Assembly: GCF_023091745.1 (NCBI RefSeq)
Contig: NC_068910.1
Coordinates: forward strand, 129,287,170-129,351,169
Reading direction: 5' to 3'
Source of the DNA: Budorcas taxicolor
Lineage: Eukaryota > Chordata > Mammalia > Artiodactyla > Bovidae
Length of the DNA: 64,000 nucleotides
Shown: piece after piece, positions 11,557-22,203 of the stretch
Layout of the letters: every line of letters starts with the position of its first letter
Numbering within the stretch: the stretch's first letter is position 1
Notes under the pieces: generated by a model
The model's database searches: none
Told to the model about the DNA's origin: nothing
Seen by the model: the letters and a program-made list of their open reading frames with translations, nothing else
Translations under genes and position numbers: made by a program

Positions 11557-11688
11557 GCTGCTGCTGCTGTTAAGTGGCTTTAGTCGTGTCCAGCTCTGTG
11601 CGATCCCACAGACGGCAACCCAGCAGGCTCCTCCAGCCCTCGATTCTCCAGGCAAGAATACTGGAGTGGGTTGCCATGTCCTTCTCCT
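11557..11688 (-). mobile_element. BovA-type SINE with 11-bp TSD
   Basis: Complete minus-strand unit from CTGCTGCTGCTGTTAAG to GGGTTGCCATGTCCTTCTCC. ACATATGATAT lies at 11546-11556 and 11689-11699. Confidence 0.95.
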
Positions 11689-11699
11689 ACATATGATAT

Positions 11700-12619
11700 A
11701 TGTGCTCATATATGCACATAGGAAATTTGCCTTTGTGGAAAGAGATTTTGGGGTTTTAAGGATTAGGGTTAAGATCTTATTTTTGTCTTCTACCCCTCTG
11801 TTATTTCAATTTTTTTTTTTTACAGTATGAATGAAGAAATATTTTAGTTTCACTAAAATATTATGATAACATAAAACAAGGTGATAATTAATAATAAAAA
11901 GGAACTCATAGATTCACATTTTCAAGCAGATGATAGTTGGCATCTTACTGCTGTAAATAACATTTATAACTCAAGAGGAGGTCTAGATAATTCATCCACT
12001 TCAGGGAGTTTTACATTACCTACATATTTATTCTTTAGGTCACACTCCAACAAAAATGTCAGCATTTCTTCAGTAAAAGTTTCATCAGATTTTCTATTTC
12101 TATTATACTGTAAGATAAATCACCATGAAACTTACAGAAAGATACAAAACTGGTCTTATTTAGGTAACCTCTTTATTTCAGTGAATAAAATTCCTTGTTA
12201 TCAGTCATTTTCACACAGTAAAAAAGGTGAGAAAGAAAAGCCAGAGACATTAATTTTGTAAACTCGACTACATATATACTTAACCACAACTCTGTATAAC
12301 ATTTCTGCATGTATGTCATTTCTGTAACAGGATTTCATTTAATTTAAAACGGCAACACACCAAAAAATCCTTTTCCTACTGGGAAGCTGACAAACAATTA
12401 TGAAACTACTTTTACTTTCTCAGCTTCACATCCCACTACTGGCCCCATAACTCCCTACTTTATATACCTGAAATCTTGAAATACCTGTATCTCCTCTACA
12501 TAGACTATGCTGTTTAACTCCAACAAACTTTTCAAAAATCCTGTACTTCTAAACTTGACACATACCTATTCTGCACTATATATCAAAATAGCTCTTATTT
12601 GGGCTTCAAACCCTGAATA
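11700..12619. other. Intronic sequence, no recognised element
   Basis: AT-rich, with a 13-base T run near 11810. The open frame 11881-12261 has no recognisable domain and is probably chance. Confidence 0.5.
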
Positions 12620-12985
12620 ACCATCACCTCTCCTATGTAATTCATTTGCTGACCCCTCTGTATAATTTATTACTTTCCTCCATACTGTTTCTACTCCTAA
12701 TACAAATTAGTGTCATTCCATGCATCATTTTGCAGTATATTTCCCTCCTGTCCTCCTTCAAATTCAAGATTTTACACTTTGTACCTAAAACATTATACAA
12801 TGCAGGTAAATTGAAGTCAGTTTTACAATTTGAAGAGAATAGGTGGTTGGAAAGAAAACACACTTTACAGCTGAAGAATCTACGTTTGAAAATGGTTCCT
12901 ACAATTACTAACTATACAACACCAGGCAAATTCTTTAATCACACAAGACTTCCATTTTTCCAATGATAAAACTAACAAAATAGAA
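12620..12985 (+). mobile_element. Probable L2 and MIR remnants
   Basis: 12620-12790 is C/T-rich in the manner of forward L2. 12850-12960 resembles a MIR core (AACTATACAACACCAGGCAAA, then TTCTTTAATC). Both are very diverged, so the call is tentative. Confidence 0.45.
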
Positions 12986-13013
12986 TATTAGCTATCTAGT
13001 AGTACTACATGAT

Positions 13014-13136
13014 GGAGAAGGAAATGGCAACCCACTCCAGTATTCTTGCTTGGAGAATCCCAGGGACGGGGGATCCTGGTGGGCTGCCGTCTATGGGGTC
13101 GCACGGAGTCGGACACGACTGAAGTGACTTAGCAGC
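13014..13136 (+). mobile_element. BovA-type SINE with 13-bp TSD
   Basis: Plus-strand unit from GGAGAAGGAAATGGCAACCC to GACTGAAGTGACTTAGCAGC. AGTACTACATGAT occurs at 13001-13013 and 13137-13149, an exact duplication. Confidence 0.96.
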
Positions 13137-13149
13137 AGTACTACATGAT

Positions 13150-13559
13150 TTTTAAATGAGAAAAATGTATTTCAAAAGCACTTTATAAATCATAAAATAT
13201 TAAGAAAAATTGCATATTTATGATTTAAGACATTATGTAATTCCAGTTAACCAAATGAATATCTCTAGGAATTTGAATTTGATTAAATTATACATAAAGT
13301 GTATTTATCTAATATTTTAAAATATTTATTTTTGTATATGTTTAATAAAGTATTAGTAAAATGGTGCTAATTTTTTGTTTGCTTAAACTTAAAATTAATG
13401 AGGTAAAAAGACATAAGATGATTAGCATATGCTCAGTCATTACTTTTTAAATTTATCCCTCTACAATACAGTATGTACCACTACAGTTGGAGGCCTCTAT
13501 TTTATTAACCTTTTCTACCTAGAATAACAATTTCACTAAGTAGTCCACAAAGTGTGGAA
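13150..13559. other. Very AT-rich intronic sequence
   Basis: Mostly A/T with no recognised repeat or gene. Confidence 0.55.
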
Positions 13560-14326
13560 AATAATAAGAGGGGGAGCAAGACTTCTGGAACAGCAGTACA
13601 AGGAGTTTAGATCTTCTCCTCAGCAAAGCAAAATGATAAAATGCTTAGCCAACGACTATGAAATATCTGGAAATTGTTCTAAGGGCACACAGCAAGTAAG
13701 AAACAAATCTTGATAAGAACTGCAAGAATCTATGGCATTTTAGCAAAGACCTGTACCTTCACCCTGTCATCCTATCTCCATGTATGGGAAGCTCTATTCA
13801 GGACTCTCTCTGCGAAAGAGGTGAACGTGACTGAGCAACTGAACAACAATCCAGCACTCTACTCCAGACAGCATCCTCTCCTCTCAGCTCCTAGTCAAGG
13901 ACTGCGGTTTCACCCCAGGAGGGACAAGCTGCACCCCAAGTTGCAAAAGATTTATCCTAGCCAAGAGAACTGTCTTTCCCTTCCCCCACTCAGCCCCCAC
14001 AAGTAAGTCAGAGAAGCCCTACTCCAGGCATAGTAGGCTGAAGCCCTTGACAATCTCATCCTCAATTTGCTCACAGGAACAGCTCCCATGCTGGGAGGGC
14101 CAACTTGTGAAGACTAGGGGGTGCCATTGCTACTGCCCCTCTTTCGGTGCCTTCTCATACAGTGGGAGCGTAACTCTGGGAAAAGTGAGTCCTCATCCAG
14201 TTCTAGGGTGGGAGCGCAGGGGTTCTATCCAGGGAGAAAGGCAGGCTATGTGCTCTATTTCAAGACATTAACTATTTGCAATACAGAAGGAAGAACTCTA
14301 GCCTATAACTGTTGCCTGAAACCAAC
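13560..14326 (+). mobile_element. Probable LINE-1 5' UTR-like segment
   Basis: Starts GAGGGGGAGCAAGACTTCTG, similar to the start of mammalian L1 5' UTRs, then becomes GC-richer than its surroundings. It is followed, beyond a BovB insertion, by L1 ORF2-like sequence in the same sense. Assignment is by position and composition only, because no coding region lies in this part. Confidence 0.5.
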
Positions 14327-14337
14327 GGAGATCTTTG

Positions 14338-14718
14338 CTGTTGTTCAGTTGCCCAGTCATTGTCTGACTCTTTGTGACCCCATGGACTGCAGCACACCAG
14401 GCCTCCTTGTCCCTCATCATCTCCTGAAATTTGCCCAAGTTCAGGTCCATTGCATCCATCCGTGGTGATGCCATCCAGCCATCTCATTCTCTGATGCCCT
14501 CTTCTCCTTCTGCCCTCAATCTTTTCCCTTCATGGATCACTGCCTTGTCGTGGCAAAGGGGCTTGGGTAACTCAATGAAGCTATGAGACATGCCATGTAG
14601 GGCCACCCAATATGGACAGGTTGTAACAGAGAGTTCTGACAAAATGTGATCCACTAGAGGAAGGAATGGCAAACTATCCCAGCATATTTGCCGTGAGAAC
14701 CTCATGAACTGTATAAAA
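14338..14718 (-). mobile_element. Twin-primed (internally inverted) BovB LINE with 11-bp TSD
   Basis: 14338-14525 is the BovB 3' end on the minus strand (GTTCAGTTGCCCAGTC to GCCCTCAATC). From about 14526 the element switches to its 5' region in the plus sense (ATGGATCACTGCCTTGTCGTGG, GGGCCACCCAATATGGACAGG, GAGAACCTCATGAACTGTAT). GGAGATCTTTG flanks the whole at 14327-14337 and 14719-14729. A 3' part plus an inverted 5' part within a single TSD is the signature of twin priming. Confidence 0.9.
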
Positions 14719-14729
14719 GGAGATCTTTG

Positions 14730-15302
14730 TAGACAGCAATTAAGAGGAGGCTGGTAGGCTCATGGCACAAACAAGGCAAGGCATCATTAAGTTTAACAGA
14801 AAGAACCAAGGGAAAACATAGTCAAGAAGCGCCTACTTGGAATTACAGTCATCTCTGTAAGTTGATAAGGATGTGCACAGCTGCTAGCTGAGCAGGATGT
14901 GGGACAAACCTGAAGCACTCCCTGAGTTGCCCAGATACATCAACATACAGCAGAAGTACTATTGCCACAAGTGGCTTACAAACAACCTCTGACCATACAC
15001 TTGAGTAAACAATAAGCCACTCTAAGGCAACAGCAACTCCCAGGAAGTAAAATCACATTCATCCTGGCAGAGAAAAAGACTGAGTGTCCAAGGCTATAGC
15101 CTCTCAGGAGCAATGAGAGGGGAAATTCCGATCTATCAGTCTCTAGTTCAATATGTGGCAAACAAATAATGAACTTCCTGATCTATGACAACAGCATTCA
15201 AGCCAATCACACATCCAATGGTAAAGGATAAAAATATAACTGGCTAATGAGACTTGAAACATAGCCTTTGACCAATATATGACATTTAAAAGAGGAACGA
15301 TC
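14730..15302 (+). mobile_element. Probable continuation of the old LINE-1 5' region
   Basis: Non-coding sequence lying between the L1 5'-like segment and L1 ORF2-like sequence, and interrupted only by the BovB. No motif proves it is L1, so the call rests on position. Confidence 0.4.
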
Positions 15303-15990
15303 TCTAATCAATCTCTAATCAAACTGATCTCTAATCAATCACCTTAACTTCTACTTGAAAAATTAGGGGGAAAAAAAGGGCAAAATAAAACCATAGGAAG
15401 GAAATAATGAAGATTAGAACAGCAATAAATACACTGGAGAACAGAAAAGCAATTAAAAAATTAATGAAACCAAAAGTTGGTTCATTGGAAAAAAAAAAAT
15501 CAACAAAATTGATAGGCCTTTAGCTGACTGACCAAGAAACAAAAAAGAGAGAAGACTCAAATTATCAAACCAGGAATGAAAGCAGAGACATCACAGCTGA
15601 CCTTACAGAAACAAAAATAATTTTAAGGGAAAAGTATTAACTTTATGTCAATATATAAGACAATTTAGATGAAATGAAAAAATCACCAAAATGGACAAAA
15701 GAAGAAATGAAAAATCTAAGTATACTTATTACAAGTAGAGTAAGTGAATTAGTAATTTTAAATTTACCACAGTAAGTCATCTGTTGTAAATGGCTTCACT
15801 GGAGAAATCTGCCAAACTTTCAAAGAAACAATACCAATTCTTCAGGAAATTTTTCAAAAAAATAGAAGAGGAAAACACTTTCTAACTTATTCTATGAGGC
15901 CAGTATTACTCTGATACCAAAACCAGACAAAGTCATCATGAACTGGGAAAAGAAAGAAAGATGGCTAAAGAACATGAATAAAGATGCAAA
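15303..15990 (+). mobile_element. Old LINE-1, ORF2 central part
   Basis: The plus strand has degraded ORF2. A stretch encoding PKVGSLEKKKSTKLIGL-like residues and the following DQETKKRED-like residues lies at about 15470-15560, the region before the reverse transcriptase. CCAGTATTACTCTGATACC with AAAACCAGACAAAG follows at 15900. Short CTCTAATCAAT tandem copies occur at 15300-15345. Confidence 0.8.
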
Positions 15991-17160
15991 AATCCAGAGA
16001 GAGTACTCTATCCCAAAACAGAAGAATACTTATTCTTCTCAAGTGCACATGGGATATTATCCAGAATAGGTCATATATTAGGCCATGAGACAAATCTCAG
16101 TAAGTTTTAAACGACTAAAATTATACAAAGCATCTTCTCTAACTACAATGAAATTAAAACCAGAAATTAAAAAATTCAAAACGTGTGGAAATTTTAGCAC
16201 ACTGTTAATAACAAACTGTTACAGCAAACTTTTAGCACACTGTTAACAACCAAACAGGCCAAAGAGGAAATAAAGCAAACACATCTTTAAACAAGAAAAA
16301 TCAGAAAACACTTAAGAGATAAATGAAAACAAAAACAAAAACTCAATGGAGGCAGCAAAGCAGTACTCGGGAATATACAGAGAGAAGATCTTAAATCAAT
16401 AACCTAACTTTATACACTAAAGAACAAGAAAAAGAAGAGAAACTAAACCTAAAGCTACCAGAAGAAAGAAAATAATAAAGATTAAACCAGAAATAGGTAG
16501 CTCAGTGGTAAAAGAATCTGCCTGCCAATGCTAGAGACACAGGTTTGATCCCTGGGTTGGGAAGATCCCCTAGAGGTGTGGAAATGGTAACCCACTCCAG
16601 GATTCTTGCCTGGAGAACCCCACAGACAGAGGGAGCCTGGAGGACGACAGTCCACTGGGCTGCATAGAGTCGGACACGGCTGAGCGCACACCTAAAATAA
16701 GAGAACAGAAAAAAACAACAGGTTCGAGGAAACCAAAAGTTGGTTCTTTGAAAAGATCAACAAAACTGACAAACTTTCAGTTAGACTGACAAAGAAAAAA
16801 GAGAGAAGACACAAAAAACTAAATCAGAAATGAAAGTAAGGATATTACTATCGACCTTACAGATATAAGGACTATAACAGAATATGATGAAAAACTGTAT
16901 ACCAACAAATTAGATAATGTAGATGAAACTGATAAATTACTAGAAACACACCAATCGATAAAGTGACTCAAGATGAAATACAAAATCTCAACAAACTTAT
17001 TTAACAAAAGATTCAATCAGTGGTCAAAAACTTCCCCAAAAGTAAAGGCCAGCGCCGAATGGTTTCAATGATAAATTCTAACAAACATTTAAAGAAGAAT
17101 TAAGAACAACCCTCTCAAAAACTCTTCCAAAAATACAGGAAAGAAAAAAACTGCCAAGTG
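15991..17160 (+). mobile_element. Second old LINE-1, ORF2 endonuclease-to-RT part, interrupted by a SINE
   Basis: ORF2 positions restart: the endonuclease-domain end (reading like FFSSAHGILSRIGHILGHE) at 16025-16095 follows sequence from further downstream in ORF2. This is therefore a separate L1 copy. It continues after the SINE with GGTTCTTTGAAAAGATCAAC at 16742 and stops near 17160. Confidence 0.82.
16488..16692 (+). mobile_element. Bov-tA SINE inserted in LINE-1
   Basis: A tRNA-derived head (GGTAGCTCAGTGGTAAAAG, CTGCCTGCCAATGC, GGTTTGATCCCTGGGTTGGG) joined to a BovA body ending GAGTCGGACACGGCTGAGCG. The flanking duplication is not clear. Confidence 0.93.
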
Positions 17161-17241
17161 TTTAGGTTAATTCCTGTCATATAGTAAGCACCATGTAAGT
17201 CTGGGCTATTATTACTACTTATTTACTATTACTATTATTAT

Positions 17242-17453
17242 TATTGGGCTTTCCCAGTCACACACTGGTAAAGAATCCACCTGCAATGCAGGAGATGCAT
17301 GTTTGATTCTGGGGTCAAGATGATCCCTTGGAGAAGGAAATGGCAGCCCACTCCAGTATTCTTGCCTTGGGAAATCCCATGGACAAAGAAGCCTGGTGGG
17401 CTACAGTCCATGGAATCACAAAGAGTCAGACACGACTGAATGAGCACATATAC
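17242..17453 (+). mobile_element. Bov-tA SINE
   Basis: Begins GGGCTTTCCCAGTCACACAC and ends GAGTCAGACACGACTGAATGAG. ACTATTATTAT flanks it at 17231-17241 and 17454-17464. The left copy lies in a TTA microsatellite, so its exact phase is uncertain. Confidence 0.93.
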
Positions 17454-17480
17454 ACTATTATTATCATACAGCAAAAGGCT

Positions 17481-17615
17481 GCTGCTAAGCTGCTAAGTCA
17501 CTTCAGTCGTGTCTGACTTTGTGCGACCCCATAGACAGCAGCCCACCAGGCTCCCCCGTCCCTGGGATTCTCCAGGCAAGAACACTGGAGTGGGTTGCCA
17601 TTGCCTTCTCCGAGG
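17481..17615 (-). mobile_element. BovA-type SINE
   Basis: Minus-strand unit with a GCTGCTAAGCTGCTAAG tail and GGGTTGCCATTGCCTTCTCC. AAAAGGCT flanks it at 17473-17480 and 17616-17623. It sits only about 30 bp from the preceding SINE, in opposite orientation. Confidence 0.94.
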
Positions 17616-17734
17616 AAAAGGCTATTTACTTCTAAAAGTTTCCCAAAGTAGACACTATATAATCTCCCCTTGCCCAACGATCATTACTAAGATACACTGC
17701 TTCTAGTGCTAAACTGTATAGCAATAATACACAA

Positions 17735-17970
17735 AATCTGGAGACAGACTGTGGAGTTGACTCCTAATTTTGCCACTCCGTAGCTGTATGAGTCTTAGGT
17801 CATACAGCTTACTTAACTCTGACTGCCTTAATTTCTTCTTCTATAAAACAGGAAAAGTAACCCATTCTTTACTGGGTTACAGCAAGGGTGAAGTGAGGTA
17901 TAAAGTATGTGTAAAAGGGCTTACAGCAATGTCTGGACACACAGCAAATGCAATATATATTTGCTATTAC
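17735..17970 (+). mobile_element. MIR SINE, forward
   Basis: TCTGGAGACAGACTGTGG, then ATTTTGCCACTCCGTAGCTG, then AATTTCTTCTTCTATAAAAC, then AGCAATGTCTGGACACACAG follow the MIR order. Confidence 0.85.
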
Positions 17971-17984
17971 TTAGTAATTTGTAA

Positions 17985-18190
17985 GCTAATGTGTTAATTA
18001 TATACCATGTGCTATGATAAGCACTTATATTACATTTTTTTTCCTTGCAAAATCCCTACTATACAGATGACAAGGGTTGAAAAGGGCTTTCAAAGGTAAT
18101 ACTACCTGTCATACTACTATGAAGTGATGGAAACAGGATGCAAACCCAAGTATTTCTGGATACAAAGCCAGAGCTCTTTACTTTTCATAA
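17985..18190 (-). mobile_element. MIR SINE, reverse
   Basis: Reverse-sense MIR: ACCATGTGCTATGATAAGCACTT, CTATACAGATGACAAGGG and GGATGCAAACCCAAG, with GCCAGAGCTCTT at the end. It lies back-to-back with the forward MIR. Confidence 0.78.
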
Positions 18191-18372
18191 TGGATTCACC
18201 TCAACCGTTTTCTCGCCAGGGCTAGTGACAAACAGGCAAAATCAAGCATATCATTCTTCTCCCTGATCCCAGAGGAAGTTGTACAAACCTCCCTTTCGGA
18301 ACACAGCCCTCTGCACAGTTACTATCAACAGCAAAGTTGGTATGAGGAATAATATCAACTGGACATCCTTGC

Positions 18373-18474
18373 TATTTATAAACCGTCTCTCATACAAAAA
18401 GAGGGAGAGTCTTATTTAAGGAATATTTATAAACCGTCTCTCATACAAAAAGAGGGAGAGTCTTATTTAAGGAA
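18373..18474. repeat. Perfect 51-bp tandem duplication
   Basis: 18373-18423 and 18424-18474 are identical, each running from TATTTATAAACCGTC to TCTTATTTAAGGAA. No repeat family is recognised in the unit. Identity of the two copies implies a recent duplication, or an assembly artefact. Confidence 0.95.
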
Positions 18475-19980
18475 GACAGCTTTTATTACTCCATAATCAA
18501 ACTATGATGAACCACAGGTAAAACAATTTTATATGTAAGGTTAGAGAAATATTTCTTAAAGAAAATTGTTACTTGATTTAAATAAAATCTAAGTCTCTTG
18601 TAAAAACAAAAAATGGTTTCCATACTTCTGCAGAGTCCCAGGCTTCTACAAACGTGAGCTGCAACTCAGAGAAGGCAAAGTCAGTTGCCTCATACTCCAG
18701 TTTCAATCAGGAACAACTTTGCTTTTTATCTGTTCTACAGGTAGAACAGAGGTTCTTCATAAATTTCACTTAGGAGGGAAAGGTGTCTACTGCTGAATAC
18801 TGACACTAAGAAACACTATTCTATAAGATACTTGGAATTCACTAAAGTATTATAAACCCAGAGTTTCAAAACATTGAAAAAATGTTTCTCTATGATCAAG
18901 GACAAAGTACTATTTATTCTGAACTAAGTCAGAGTCAGTAAAATCTATTGGGTAACTTGGAGTATAATAACTGACTACATGATGCTCCAATTATTGAATA
19001 CCAATAATTCCAACCAGAAGACTATGACTGAGACTAATCTGGTCACATCTCTAGTCCCTGTCCTGACTTAATTCCTCCTTCTAGTTACACTGGCTACTCT
19101 CTTCCACTACCACAGGCTAAAAGTATATTCCGTTTAACTCCCAAAGACAGCTTTTAAAATGGCAGGGTGGCACAAAGAGACAAGGTCACCAAGATGGCTA
19201 TTTCTATAACCATTCCGTCAAACTGTGGTCAGTGGAAATACCTGTCAAACAAAACAACCATCCTACCTGAACTTTACCCAGAACTAGAAAGTGCTTATGG
19301 ACAAAAATTATGATAAAGTCTTTGGGTAGCTTAACTATATTCTCAAAAATAACAATAGGGGAACAGTTAAGAATATTATGTAATACAAAAACTCAGTGGA
19401 ATATTACATAACCAATAACTAAAAATATTATGAGGCAACAAGGGAAAGCTTTTGAAATTCTGAATTCTTAATAAGGTTATAATTAATTATTCATACAACT
19501 ATGTAGAACGTGAACATACAGAATAATATATGTAGTACTGAAGTAAAACACCAGGATAGTGAGTGAAAATTTTTCCTTCTTTAAAAATTTCCCCCAAAGT
19601 AGTAAAGGCTCAGAGAGAAAAGACTCCAAGAAAGAGAGAAAAGGAAAACGGCTCAGGACGGATGGAAATCCACACAAAAATTTAGAAATGATCAAATATT
19701 CAAAGAGAGTAGGATGAGTAGAAATCCAACGAACGATGGGTACACAAACCCAGAGAAAGAGGTTGAAATCCACAGAGTAACCAACAGAGAGAGAAATAGA
19801 CCAACAGACACCAGAGTTATAAAGGGAAAATAAATTTGAGGGGTTGCCAGACAGGTAAGCCTTTGGGTGTTACCATAAAAGGTTTGTTTGAAAGATTTGT
19901 TCTTCCCTTTCTGCTCTTTATCTTTGTGAGAAGTAGATGAGTTAGTATTTGTAAAACACTAAAACAGTGCCTGGCATATA
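18475..19980. other. Low-repeat intronic sequence
   Basis: About 1.5 kb with no gene and no clear element. 19955-19980 (AAACAGTGCCTGGCATATAG) is the end of a MIR or L2, into which the short L1 at 19994 inserted. Confidence 0.55.
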
Positions 19981-19993
19981 GGGAAAGCTATAT

Positions 19994-20094
19994 ACGTATA
20001 TATATATATAATTTTTTCTTTTCAATTATGGTTTATTAATAGGATATTGAATGTAGTTTCCCGAGCTATACAACAGGACCTTGTTGATTATTCA
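19994..20094 (-). mobile_element. 101-bp 5'-truncated LINE-1 3' end with 13-bp TSD
   Basis: A (TA)n stretch, then TTCAATTATGGTTTATTAATAGG and AGCTATACAACAGGACCTTGTTG, the reverse complement of an artiodactyl L1 3' UTR. GGGAAAGCTATAT is exactly duplicated at 19981-19993 and 20095-20107. Confidence 0.9.
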
Positions 20095-20107
20095 GGGAAA
20101 GCTATAT

Positions 20108-20865
20108 CAATTAAGCAATCAAAAGATGTTCAAGGGGTTTTGTAGGGAGGCCTGTGCAAATGAATCCCTACGCAATTCAGTGGTTCATGGAACAAATAAT
20201 CCTGACCTTTATTTATTCTCCTCTGTGGGGTATTATAATGTCTAGCATCTAATAACAAAACCCATAGGGATGCAAAATTCCATTATAATGGTGCTGTGAA
20301 CATAATAGATGCTCCATAATTTTATTTGGAAAGGGGCAGGAAAAAGAAATGACATGTCAAAACAGATAAGATCAAAGATGTAACAGGCAGTTTGCAGGTT
20401 AAAAAAAAAAAGGTAGCATGAACCAAGTAAAGGGCTTAGGAAATAAAAGAGCTCAAATACTTACGAGGGCTTACAGTCCCTAAGACAAGCAAATAGATCA
20501 TTTAAACTTGGGGGAAAAAATTGAGAAAACACCTAAGAAATCAGAGTCACTAAAGGGCCAATTTGCTAATTATGGTTGTTAAAACCTTAGCTATGACACA
20601 CACACACATACATACATACACATGTAACAATTATATATCTGTAGGTATGTACATCACAATCCTGGCTTAATACACAGGTACTTTCCCATATTATAGGCTC
20701 TGTCGTGGAAAAAAAAAAGATTCCTAAGGAAATAATCTAAATAAAATTCAATGGAAAATAACTAAATGGTACACTAGGAAATACGTGAAGTAAAAAAGAA
20801 CTGGGCTAGAAATCCAGAGGTATTATGAATCTAAGGAATTTGGGAAGTATATGCATGGTATGTGG
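20108..20865. other. Intronic sequence with short CA/CATA microsatellite
   Basis: No gene is seen. An (AC)n/(ATAC)n tract lies at 20597-20622 and a 12-base poly(A) near 20400. Confidence 0.6.
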
Positions 20866-21053
20866 GCTTCCCTGGTAGCTCAGACAGTAGAGAATCTGCC
20901 TGCAATGCAGGAGACCTGGGCTGGATTCCTGGAAGATCCTCTGGAGAAGGGAACAGCTACCCACTCCAGTATTCCTGCCTCGAGAATTCCATGGACAAAG
21001 GAACCCGATAGGCTACGGTCCATAGCATCTCACATGACTGAGTGACTCAAACA
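20866..21053 (+). mobile_element. Bov-tA SINE
   Basis: GGGCTTCCCTGGTAGCTCAG, CTGCCTGCAATGCAGGAG and a BovA body ending GACTGAGTGACTCAAACAC. Confidence 0.95.
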
Positions 21054-21707
21054 CACATGAAAAAACACATACACGGAAGGGTCTAAAATATTAAGTTAAC
21101 TTATTCAAAGTGATGTTAATTTAGCCAAAGAGTTTAAGTGCTTATTACTTGTCTTCCCTCTTCACCCAAACCAGTGAAGGAAGAATGTAAAGAAAAGACT
21201 GAATCTGGGAAGAAGGAACAGTGAACAGACAGAAAGAAAAAGACCATGGCAAAACTGAGGAAAATGATTTTCTATGATTCCAACTCCAGTGAGTATAAGG
21301 TATTAGTCACTGTATCTTTTAAAGAGAAAATCCAAGGGTAGGAGGCTAAGGGGAGTTCAAAGCAGATCTTCTTTCTTTATCCTTTGCTTTTACTGAATTA
21401 AATGTGATAATAAATAGTGATCACTTACAAGAATCTGTAATATTACATCTTTTCCAACTTTTTAATGCAATCTATCCCTAGAATAGGTTAAACTTGCTCC
21501 TAATGTTTAAGTCTCATTCCGGTCCAAAGTCCTCCTGCTTCCTGTTCCCCTCCAATACTTCCAACTTCAACAAACTGACATCATTTTCCTCCCTCCAACA
21601 AACACATAAACTATCACGGGCTCTGGGAGCACATAAGAAAGACAAAAGTTTTTGAAATATAGAACTTTAGAGCTAAAGAAGAAAATTCTTAAAAATTATT
21701 CCCCTCT
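21054..21707. other. Intronic sequence, no recognised element
   Basis: Unassigned; no repeat or coding signal is recognised. Confidence 0.5.
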
Positions 21708-21719
21708 ATCATTTCATTA

Positions 21720-21927
21720 GGGATTTCCCTTGTGGCTCAGTGGTAAAGAATCCATCTGCCAATGCAAGAGACATGGGCTCGATGCCTGGGTCTGGAAGAT
21801 CCCCTGGAGAAGGAAATAACCCACTCCAGTATTCTTGCCTGGGAAATCCCATGGACAGAGGAGCTGACGGGCTACACTCCATGGGGTCACAAAAGAGTCA
21901 GACATGACTTAGTGACTAAACAACAAC
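21720..21927 (+). mobile_element. Bov-tA SINE with 12-bp TSD
   Basis: GGATTTCCCTTGTGGCTCAG head and AGTCAGACATGACTTAGTGA tail. ATCATTTCATTA is exactly duplicated at 21708-21719 and 21928-21939. It lies within intron 3, about 190 bp downstream of exon 3 in the sense of transcription, and is sense-opposed to the gene. Confidence 0.96.
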
Positions 21928-22119
21928 ATCATTTCATTAACATTTTCCTGTAAAGATATTCAATAATCATATTGTGAAGTTAGAAAAACTAGGACATGTG
22001 TTTTGGAATTCTTCCATTCAATAAGCAAAGTTGTTTTGATGGGAGGACAGGATACAAACTTTTCCTAGAAGACTATCAAGTCCATCACAATATTCGGTAA
22101 ACACATCCTAAAGACCTAC

Positions 22120-22203
22120 CTTTTCACCACTTGAGTAGAAGAAATAACGCAATCGGACTATGTTACAGTGATCTAGCTTTCTCATGATCTGGAGCTCTCG
22201 GTT
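22120..22203 (-). CDS. GSK3B: GSK3B coding exon 3 (residues 95-122)
   Basis: These 84 bp encode 28 residues, NRELQIMRKLDHC through FYSSGEK, of the glycogen synthase kinase-3 beta N-lobe. In family numbering the segment begins Asn95-Arg96-Glu97. Arg96 is part of the pocket that binds the priming phosphate of substrates, and Glu97 is the helix-C glutamate that pairs with the catalytic lysine encoded in exon 2. The minus strand shows TTTTCAG before the exon and GTAGGTCT after it. Both boundaries are phase 0, and joining to 761-651 gives the continuous family sequence GEK-KDEVY. Too short to stand out as an open frame, the exon was found by reading the region near 22.1 kb. It is identical between GSK3A and GSK3B over much of its length, so the paralogue assignment rests on the linked exon 4. 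Confidence 0.98.

Larger units (their letters stand above)
762..22119 (-). other. GSK3B: GSK3B intron 3 (complete)
   Basis: The interval between the two recognised exons is 21,358 bp with GT-AG ends on the minus strand (GTAGGT at 22119 downward, TTTCAG ending at 762). I found no further GSK3B exon or other coding gene inside it. It is largely interspersed repeats, itemised separately, plus AT-rich unassigned sequence. Confidence 0.93.

Noticed and set aside
11881..12261. 126-codon plus-strand frame as a gene
   Set aside because: No domain, no start context and no neighbouring splice sites. Its composition matches AT-rich intron, so it is probably chance.
16488..16560. tRNA gene
   Set aside because: The tRNA-like boxes belong to Bov-tA SINE heads, which recur at 20866, 21720, 23837, 53275 and elsewhere. 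No intact cloverleaf stands alone.
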